A stretch of DNA of 39,170 nucleotides from NCBI GenBank assembly GCA_903836265.1, contig CAILQK010000072.1, positions 1 through 39,170 on the forward strand, written 5' to 3'. Numbering within the stretch: the stretch's first letter is position 1; every line of letters starts with the position of its first letter. Shown here piece after piece: positions 9,462 to 16,272 of the stretch. The notes below the pieces were generated by a model, which searched no databases, was not told the DNA's origin, and worked only from the letters and a program-made list of their open reading frames with translations. Position numbers and translations under genes: made by a program. This DNA comes from an uncultured Bacteroidota bacterium. GTDB taxonomy: Bacteria; Bacteroidota; Bacteroidia; Chitinophagales; Saprospiraceae.

Positions 9462-10202
9462 ATGGTTAATTCGGGTATTTACAGCGGATTGTGTTCGGCC
9501 AAATCGGCCGGCTCCAAACGTATTGCCATGCTGCTCGATCCCGACAAGTTTATTTCACCGCTTGCCGGCAGTGAACTGGATGTGGCTGTTGAGGCGGGTA
9601 TTGACTATTTTTTTATCGGAGGCAGCCTGATTGCCCATCCCGGCCTCGATGCTTTTCTGGAGTCTGTGCGCAAGCGCTGCGATATACCGCTGGTTCTTTT
9701 CCCGGGCAGTTTCTTTCAGCTGAGCTACAAGGCAGACGCACTGCTCTTTCTGTCTCTGATCAGCGGTAGAAACCCCGAACTGCTGATTGGCCAGCACGTT
9801 ATTGCCGCACCTTTTCTGAAACTGTCGCCGCTTGAAATTGTCAGTACCGGATATATGCTCGTTGATGGCGGTGTAAATACCTCTGTCCAGTATATGTCGA
9901 ATACAGTGCCTATTCCGCACAACAAGAATGATATCGCGGTGAGTACAGCCCTCGCCGGTGAAATGCTCGGACTGAAGGCGCTTTATCTGGAGGCAGGATC
10001 GGGAGCGCGTAATCCTGTATCGGAGAGCATGATTGCGGATGTGAGCCGTGCGGTTTCAGTGCCTCTGATTGTTGGCGGAGGTATCAGGAATGCAGAAAGC
10101 GTCGGAGCCGCATACAGGGCTGGTGCTGACCTGGTTGTGGTGGGCAACGCGCTGGAAAAAAATCCGGGTCTGATCCGCGAGCTGGCTGCTGCCCGCTACT
10201 GA
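9462..10202 (+). CDS. Geranylgeranylglyceryl/heptaprenylglyceryl phosphate synthase (PcrB/GGGPS-like)
   Basis: AMLLDPDKF...GIDYFFIGGSL...PLVLFPGSFFQLSYKADALLFLSLISGRNPELLIGQHV...YLEAGSGARNPV...LIVGGGIRN. ORF track start is TTG 9456; ATG 9462 preferred. Confidence 0.88.
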   Translation: MVNSGIYSGLCSAKSAGSKRIAMLLDPDKFISPLAGSELDVAVEAGIDYFFIGGSLIAHPGLDAFLESVRKRCDIPLVLFPGSFFQLSYKADALLFLSLISGRNPELLIGQHVIAAPFLKLSPLEIVSTGYMLVDGGVNTSVQYMSNTVPIPHNKNDIAVSTALAGEMLGLKALYLEAGSGARNPVSESMIADVSRAVSVPLIVGGGIRNAESVGAAYRAGADLVVVGNALEKNPGLIRELAAARY

Positions 10203-10205
10203 ATG

Positions 10206-11348
10206 TTACTCAACCTTGTTGACACTTCTCTGTATTACCTCCTGATAACAGGCCTCATAATCAGGTAATATGTTATTGATGTCGAACCTGCGCGCCTGCG
10301 CGTATGCGTTCGCCCTGAACTCTCCGAGTGTGGAATCATCGGATAATATTTTGATGGCAAAATTTGCCATTTCCGACACATTGCCCGGGTCGCTCAGGTA
10401 ACCGGTAACTCCGTGAATGTTTACCTCGGGAAGTCCTCCTCCGTTAGATGATATTACAGGTACTTCACAGGCCATGGCTTCGAGTGCTGCCAGACCAAAA
10501 CTCTCGTGTTCTGATGGAATGACGAACAGATCGCAGATGGCGAGCAGCTCCTCTATGGCATCCTGCTTTCCGAGAAAACTGACATGATCGCTGAGGCACA
10601 GCTCCCTGCACAGCCTTTCACAGTGCTGTCGCTCGGGGCCATCGCCAATCATGAGCAGTTTGGAGGGTACCTCGGCGAGTATATTCCGGAAAATATGGAT
10701 GACATCTTCCACCCGCTTCACTTTTCTGAAATTGGAAGTATGAGCGACAATACGCTCGCCGTTGGGTGCGATTATTTTCTTGAAATGATCCTTGTTTGTC
10801 TTCCGGAACCGTTCAAAATCTATGAAATTGTAAATGACCCTGATATCGCGCTGAATACTGAACTGAGCCAGTGTATCGTCTTTGAGACTCTGGGAAACTG
10901 CCGTAACACCGTCGCTTTTGTTGATACTGAACTCCACGACAGGTGCAAAGGCATGGTTGTTGCCCACCAGTGTGATATCGGTACCGTGGAGGGTGGTTAC
11001 TACGGGCAGGTATCGGCCCTGCGTGAGCAGAATTTTCTTGGCCATATACGCTACCGCAGCATGTGGTATGGCGTAGTGCACATGGAGAATATCCAGATTG
11101 TGGTAGGTAACAACATCCACAATCTTGGAGGCAAGCGCAGTGTCGTAGGGAGGATACTCAAAAAGCGGATAATCATCGCTGTCCACTTCATGGTAAAACA
11201 CATTTGCCTCGAAATGCGCCAGCCTGACGGGTCGCCTGTACGTGATGAAATGTATCTCGTGCCCCCTGCGGGCAAGACCCAGACCCAGTTCGGTGGCTAC
11301 TACTCCGGAGCCGCCATAAGTGGGGTAACAAACGATACCTATTCTCAT
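10206..11348 (-). CDS. bshA: N-acetyl-alpha-D-glucosaminyl L-malate synthase BshA (GT4 glycosyltransferase)
   Basis: MRIGIVCYPTYGGSGVVATELGLGLARRGHEIHFIT...HVHYAIPHAAVAYMAKKIL...TTLHGTDITLVG...HTSNFRKVKRVEDV; BshA-type N-terminus. Start at ATG 11348 rather than 11390. Confidence 0.9.
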   Translation of the reverse strand: MRIGIVCYPTYGGSGVVATELGLGLARRGHEIHFITYRRPVRLAHFEANVFYHEVDSDDYPLFEYPPYDTALASKIVDVVTYHNLDILHVHYAIPHAAVAYMAKKILLTQGRYLPVVTTLHGTDITLVGNNHAFAPVVEFSINKSDGVTAVSQSLKDDTLAQFSIQRDIRVIYNFIDFERFRKTNKDHFKKIIAPNGERIVAHTSNFRKVKRVEDVIHIFRNILAEVPSKLLMIGDGPERQHCERLCRELCLSDHVSFLGKQDAIEELLAICDLFVIPSEHESFGLAALEAMACEVPVISSNGGGLPEVNIHGVTGYLSDPGNVSEMANFAIKILSDDSTLGEFRANAYAQARRFDINNILPDYEACYQEVIQRSVNKVE

Positions 11349-11386
11349 GCTTTTGACAATACACAAACAGAACAAAATTTCTGCTC

Positions 11387-13054
11387 TCAAGGTTCAGCAT
11401 GGCGCTCCCCGAGTGACTTCCATTTGTCCTCAAGCCACTCCCAGTCCACCACGGTTTCCTGATCGAGACGGGCCCGGATACGTTTCAGTGCAGCAGAAGC
11501 ATTATATTTTTTATCTATTTGAAGCTGTTCCCTGACTTTGTACAATTCTTTGGCTATCGAAAAAAACTGGAGTCTTTCTTCGCGTCTGTGTGTGGGCAGG
11601 GAGTCTTCCCGCCTGATGTGCGTGGTTGTGGCGTGCATCATGGCGGCCCCGTAATCGTCCTCCAGGTCACCCAGTTCGTAGTGGATTCTGACATCGAGGG
11701 TGGCGGCTATGGCATACAGATATATGTCTTCGCACATACCATAGTTGAGGTAGTGGGGCAATTTGCTGGCTGCGTCCCTGAAACTGCCGCGATAGGCATC
11801 TACTGCAGCTCGCGTGATATCCACCAGCAGGGAGGTTTGTACGGTATCCAGACCGCGCAACCTGCCTGAGTACTCATCTACAAATGCAGCACACCAGTCT
11901 GTGAGCCCGAGTTTTAGACCCGAGAAGAGCGTATTCTGATAAAAGGAGGTGGCAATGGTTTCACCCGGTTTTACCTGTTCCAGCTGGCGTCGCTGCCTGT
12001 TGTGCAACTTCTCCATAAAGCGCCTGTCGCGCGTTTCTCTGTAGCGGGCCGGCCAGAAACTGCGAAGAAGGATTCCGAGCGTATCAATCCTGTTTTTGGG
12101 GAGTACGCCCGTGTTCCGCTCCAGCAACAGTTCGAAAGCTTCCAGTCGCTGATCTGCAATGGTCGGGTCGTTTTCGGTAAAAAATTCCAGAAAAGTACAA
12201 TACAAGTCAACCCCCGGATCTACAGAGAGCCCTGTATGCCGGATAAGGCCAACAAGTTCTGTGGTGAACTGCACATTGGCTTCATACCGCGCAAATTCGG
12301 GAGAGCCGGCTTCAAAAAGAGCCAGCCTTCTTCCGTAATGGAGCAACTGACATATATGTTCCAGTTTGGCAGTCAGATAAAATGAATCGAGGCGCTCTGT
12401 AGCTGCGAGCAGGTTGTTGTCGCCCTCTTCCAGACTGCTTGTGGTTTCATACAATACTTTTTCGTGTTCAGTCATGAACCGGAAATACATGAAATCCATG
12501 AACTCATACTCGTCAAACGCGGAAAGTTGCCGTTGCCCGTCTAGGGCATCGCGCACCTGCTTGTTCAGATTCAGGAAGAAGTTTTCCGCCTTGCGTCCCT
12601 TTCGGTAACCGGTTTCCCGGGGCATGGACGGCTGTTTGTCTGCTCCCTGCGACTGCGTATTCTGGTGCAGGCGCTCGTTGTACAGCCGCATGAGTGCCAG
12701 CTTGTGTTGTATATCGTGCAAAGATACCTTTTCGGTGTTGTTTGACCTGGCGTCCCGGAGTTGTGTGTATCGGAAAGCAACAAATTTTCGCACAACGTTC
12801 ATCAGTTGCGTCATGGTGCGCTGCAGTGAGCCCACCGGATTGGCAGCATTCGGGAAAAAATGACGCGCTGCCACCTCACGGTCAATTTCAGGGGCGTTGA
12901 AATGGGGATAATGCGGCCGGAGATACTCAAAAAGAGAAGAGGTTTCCTCTGGTCTCACATCATTGAAGATGGGTGAGGAAACAAACGAACGTAACACCTC
13001 CATTTCTTCCCTGTTCAGGAGTTGCAGTGTGCGTATGAGCGGACTCTGGTACAC
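11387..13054 (-). CDS. Hypothetical protein (555 aa, helix-rich)
   Basis: Long ORF with coding-like composition immediately upstream of bshA on the same strand; no recognised domain. Confidence 0.75.
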   Translation of the reverse strand: MYQSPLIRTLQLLNREEMEVLRSFVSSPIFNDVRPEETSSLFEYLRPHYPHFNAPEIDREVAARHFFPNAANPVGSLQRTMTQLMNVVRKFVAFRYTQLRDARSNNTEKVSLHDIQHKLALMRLYNERLHQNTQSQGADKQPSMPRETGYRKGRKAENFFLNLNKQVRDALDGQRQLSAFDEYEFMDFMYFRFMTEHEKVLYETTSSLEEGDNNLLAATERLDSFYLTAKLEHICQLLHYGRRLALFEAGSPEFARYEANVQFTTELVGLIRHTGLSVDPGVDLYCTFLEFFTENDPTIADQRLEAFELLLERNTGVLPKNRIDTLGILLRSFWPARYRETRDRRFMEKLHNRQRRQLEQVKPGETIATSFYQNTLFSGLKLGLTDWCAAFVDEYSGRLRGLDTVQTSLLVDITRAAVDAYRGSFRDAASKLPHYLNYGMCEDIYLYAIAATLDVRIHYELGDLEDDYGAAMMHATTTHIRREDSLPTHRREERLQFFSIAKELYKVREQLQIDKKYNASAALKRIRARLDQETVVDWEWLEDKWKSLGERHAEP

Positions 13055-13260
13055 TTCGCTTTGCGGGTTGTGGTTCGCGGGGTTGCGCTGCTGCGAATTT
13101 CGGCAGAATTCTCGTATTTCAGGAAATTACCTGTGTTTTTTGAAAAATTTCTCTCTCTGTACCAGCATCCGTTTTTCACTGCAGGCGCACAAGTGTATTA
13201 CTATATCCTGTCATATTCGCACTTCCCGGGCCGTTTGCCTGAAAACCCCGCCGGTTTCTT

Positions 13261-13316
13261 TGGAAGTAATGCCGTTTTCTGTGTTTTGAAGCATCGCTGC
13301 AGTGCCCCCATCTTTG
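13261..13316 (+). promoter_or_regulatory. Promoter-like repeat copy 1
   Basis: TGGAAGT...TGTGTTTTG-N20-CATCTTTG with CCCCCA immediately before the -7-like element. Aligns without gaps to copy 2. Confidence 0.5.
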
Positions 13317-13562
13317 TGTCATCAAAAGGGGATTGCGGCGGATTCAACCGATTTCTTTGTGAGGAACGAATCCGGAGAACCAAAGTAATACCCTTACCTG
13401 AAAAGGATTGCCACATTACCTGTCCGGTGCTTTCCGTTCGAAGAAAGGAGTGCAGAAGCTGACTAAAACGGGAAAACATGAGAACGAAGAAGGGAAAATC
13501 GTTTCATCATCAAACGCAGCAGACCGGAGGCACCGGCAGGCAGGCATTGAAAGAACGAAGGC

Positions 13563-13618
13563 TGGAAGTGATCGAAGATTTTGTGTTTTGGATCCGGAGT
13601 GTGTTACCCCCACCTTTG
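13563..13618 (+). promoter_or_regulatory. Promoter-like repeat copy 2, upstream of the structured RNA candidate
   Basis: TGGAAGT...TGTGTTTTG-N20-CACCTTTG; same block order and spacing as copy 1, 302 bp away. Confidence 0.5.
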
Positions 13619-13855
13619 CAACGCAAAGCAAAACGAGAAACTGAAAATTGACTCATTTACCCAAAAACCGCCAAACCACATGAAGACGAATCCCGGGAAA
13701 CCAGTTTTGAAACAGACAGGCGACACAATGCGCTTTCAAACCTGAGGACCATTTCGAAAACCGGTACCGCGGCATATAGTCACATCCTGTATGTCCCGTA
13801 TTTCCACTTGAAACGCATTGCCCGCCCGGGAAAGCCCGGGCGGGTTCTTTGTTTT
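13619..13855 (+). ncRNA. Candidate structured small RNA (about 225-235 nt)
   Basis: Promoter-like block at 13563-13618, no convincing ORF, long-range stem CAATGCG(C)TTTCAA (13726-13739) / TTGAAACGCATTG (13808-13820) enclosing a GGCATATA/TGTATGTCC hairpin, immediately followed by an intrinsic terminator. Confidence 0.5.
13821..13855 (+). terminator. GC-only stem terminator
   Basis: CCCGCCCGGG (13821-13830) - AAAG - CCCGGGCGGG (13835-13844), then TTCTTTGTTTT. Confidence 0.85.
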
Positions 13856-13891
13856 GGATATATCCGGTCAGTACGTCCCCGGGAGCTGCTT

Positions 13892-14428
13892 TCAGGCTCG
13901 CAAGACAGGTACTGAAGCGGGCAGTTTCCCCGGTTTCTCCTCGCTCCACTCTTGTGTTTTTTTGATCAGCCTGTTCAGGTCATCCAGCCTGAAACGGCCC
14001 CTGACCGATATCATGCCGGTTACCTCTTCTGCTCTGAAGAATACGACGAGACTCCGGAGTGTACCTTTTTCCTCTCTGGCCAGAATCTGAAAACGGTCTT
14101 TTCCGCTGCGTACCGTGATGATTTCCTCCAGCTGACGGCGCGTGGCCTTTCTGTTGAATTTCTGGAAATCGCTGTCGGTTACAGGACTTCTGTCCTCAAA
14201 AACAAGAATTCTCGTGGCGTGCATCCGTCTCAGCAGCATGCGCTCTTCCCGCTCGCCGGCAAAAAGCGAACTGATGCCTGTGACCGCTCCCGGTATCCGC
14301 AGTGCGATTGCGCCGTCGTAACTTTTGTACTTCCAGAATAGTCCGGCATCCTGTGCGTCTGCACGTACTGTGTACGAAATGGCCACAAACAGGAGCAGAA
14401 TTGCCTTGAATTTGATCATTCTGTTCAT
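13892..14428 (-). CDS. DUF4252-like protein
   Basis: Signal peptide, ~178 aa, similar in layout to the adjacent DUF4252 protein; 4-bp overlap with the upstream gene. Confidence 0.7.
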   Translation of the reverse strand: MNRMIKFKAILLLFVAISYTVRADAQDAGLFWKYKSYDGAIALRIPGAVTGISSLFAGEREERMLLRRMHATRILVFEDRSPVTDSDFQKFNRKATRRQLEEIITVRSGKDRFQILAREEKGTLRSLVVFFRAEEVTGMISVRGRFRLDDLNRLIKKTQEWSEEKPGKLPASVPVLRA

Positions 14429-14961
14429 TCCTGCTTCTTTTTGATTTTGTCCAGGTGTTCAATACCTTCTACATCGAGCGTTTCAGCCAGTCCCGAAATC
14501 TTCGCCAGGTCAATTTTACCCGACAGGCTCAGCATGATGAACTCATCGGGTGCCCCTACAAGCAGCAGCAATTCTTCAATGACAGTGTCACTTTTGTTTT
14601 CCCTGGTCCATATTCTTACGTGTTCTTCGCCATCGCGCACGGTTAACAGCTCGTCGTATTCCCTGACAGGAACGCGGCCCAGGGCATCGTTGTACAGCTC
14701 AAGTCCGTTGTTCACGCTGTCGGCAACAAGCACCTTGAGTCCTCCAAGATCCTTTACAATATCACGCATTTTGTTCCATTCTTCATCGTCGCTCGACACT
14801 TTCGAGATCATGCTGAACAGTTTGGGTGCCACATACACCACAGTAAAGCGCTCATCTTCGGCATACTTGTTGAAAAATCGGGATATGGCGTCATTTTGTG
14901 CATGCAGGTTGAATGCAGTTGCAAACAGGAGCGTGCACATCATCAATAATCTGATTTTCAT
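14425..14961 (-). CDS. DUF4252 domain-containing protein
   Basis: MKIRLLMMCTLLFATAFNLHAQNDAISRFFNKYAEDERFTVVYVAPKLFSMISKV..., DUF4252-like. Confidence 0.82.
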   Translation of the reverse strand: MKIRLLMMCTLLFATAFNLHAQNDAISRFFNKYAEDERFTVVYVAPKLFSMISKVSSDDEEWNKMRDIVKDLGGLKVLVADSVNNGLELYNDALGRVPVREYDELLTVRDGEEHVRIWTRENKSDTVIEELLLLVGAPDEFIMLSLSGKIDLAKISGLAETLDVEGIEHLDKIKKKQE

Positions 14962-15029
14962 TTTCTGATAGTTTTGTCAATGTTGAAATGAGTGGTGAAC
15001 CGTACAGATTATCCTGTAACAGTTCCTGA

Positions 15030-15611
15030 TCAGCGGCCCTTTTTTTTGTGGAAAATATCTATGGCTTCCAGATGACCGGCGCCTTTCGATACCTCCCTGC
15101 GTGTCTTTCTGATACTGGAAGACACCAGTGCAAGAGCAGCCTTGACATGCATAACAGCTTCCTGCGTTTCCGGATCCACAGTAGCAGCTACGGGTCGTGT
15201 TCTCTCTGGTTTTCTGTTTTTTGCCGGCAATTTTTTTTTGGCCTGTATTACGGGTATTGCTGTTTGTTCAGTAAAGCCGGTTGGCGTTTCCAGGGGAATC
15301 CCTCTCGCGGAGTCAGCCACAGCCAGTGTGTCTTCCTCCGGAGACCATTGTATCCACCAGCCAGCTGTGAGCAGCACAGCCAGAGAAGCTGCATAAAGCC
15401 AGTACCTCACAGTCCGGCTGACGTGAGATCGAACGGGGCTTTTCACCTGCTGCTCTTTTCTGACTGCTGTGAAATAGGCTGTATATTCCCTGTGTGACGA
15501 ATATATTTTACCAGCGTTGAAGTAATTTTTCAGCGCCTGTTCTTCTGAAAGGGTAGTTTCACCCTCCCAGTAGCGTTCCAGCAGTTCACTGATGCGTTTT
15601 TCCTCTGTCAT
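15030..15611 (-). CDS. Putative anti-sigma factor or sigma-operon membrane protein
   Basis: N-terminal zinc-finger-less anti-sigma-like region (ISELLERYWEGETTLSEEQALKNYF), single TM (YWLYAASLAVLLTAGWWI); overlaps the ECF sigma gene by 4 bp. Confidence 0.7.
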   Translation of the reverse strand: MTEEKRISELLERYWEGETTLSEEQALKNYFNAGKIYSSHREYTAYFTAVRKEQQVKSPVRSHVSRTVRYWLYAASLAVLLTAGWWIQWSPEEDTLAVADSARGIPLETPTGFTEQTAIPVIQAKKKLPAKNRKPERTRPVAATVDPETQEAVMHVKAALALVSSSIRKTRREVSKGAGHLEAIDIFHKKKGR

Positions 15612-16132
15612 GGGTAACTGATTTTAAGTTCCTGAATCAGACGGGCCCGGATGGTTTTTCGTGCCCTGTGCAGATTTGTTTTCACCTGGTCTGCCGGCAT
15701 GGATAAAACAGTTGAAATTTCTTCATAGGTCATTTCCTCAATATCGCGCAGGTGCATCACCAAACGGTGTTTTTCGGGGAGTTCCTGTATCATTCTGCGG
15801 ATATGCTCGCTCAAATCATTGTTTTCTGTCTGTGTTGCTGCTGAAGGAATTGTTGCTGCTCCTGTCATTTGCCCGCGTTCCTGTATCGGCAAAATTTGCC
15901 TCGTTTTGCGGCGTCTGTTTCTGTCGAGCGACCGGTTTCTGGTCAGGGTCATACTCCATGCCTCCCAGTTTCTTACTGGTTCAGACTCATTTTCCGGGGC
16001 TTTCCAGATATTTTCCATTACTTCCTGTACCACATCTTCGGCTTCATGTGCGCTGCCTGTGATGCGAAGTGCAAATCTGTACAATTTGTCGCGCAGCGGG
16101 ATGATATATTGCCGGAAGATTTCCTGATCCAT
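15608..16132 (-). CDS. ECF-type RNA polymerase sigma-70 family sigma factor
   Basis: LYRFALRITGSAHEAEDVVQEVMENIWK (region 2), LPEKHRLVMHLRDIEEMTYEEISTVLSMPADQVKTNLHRARKTIRARL (region 4). Start at ATG 16132 (MDQEIF). Confidence 0.92.
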   Translation of the reverse strand: MDQEIFRQYIIPLRDKLYRFALRITGSAHEAEDVVQEVMENIWKAPENESEPVRNWEAWSMTLTRNRSLDRNRRRKTRQILPIQERGQMTGAATIPSAATQTENNDLSEHIRRMIQELPEKHRLVMHLRDIEEMTYEEISTVLSMPADQVKTNLHRARKTIRARLIQELKISYP

Positions 16133-16222
16133 TCGTGTTGTCTGAATTCTGATAAAAAGACGTTCCGGCGCCAAACTTGTTACAGTGAATCCTGTTTTTT
16201 TTCTGATAAACGCCGGAATCAT

Positions 16223-16230
16223 TAACTTTG
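16223..16230 (+). promoter_or_regulatory. -7 element upstream of aceE
   Basis: TAACTTTG followed by CGGCTCTTT, 42 bp before the aceE ATG. Confidence 0.55.
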
Positions 16231-16272
16231 CGGCTCTTTATCGTTTTCACAAACACACACGTCAGATATATC

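Noticed and set aside
10584-11462. 292-aa ORF antisense to bshA
   Set aside because: Shadow ORF; bshA is strongly supported.
13200-13260. Possible third, older copy of the ncRNA 3' end (ATCCTGT...CACTT...GGTTTCTTTG)
   Set aside because: Only short scattered matches to 13785-13850; indistinguishable from chance by eye.
13022-13462. 146-aa ORF in the non-coding locus
   Set aside because: Composition is not protein-like, begins antisense to the 11387-13054 gene and spans the promoter-like repeat; no homology recognised.
13320-13560. tmRNA or RNase P RNA suspicion (GGGGATTGCGGCGGATTCAACC)
   Set aside because: No tRNA-like 3' end with T-arm and CCA, no tag ORF, and no RNase P core such as GAGGAAAGTCC; resemblance is superficial.
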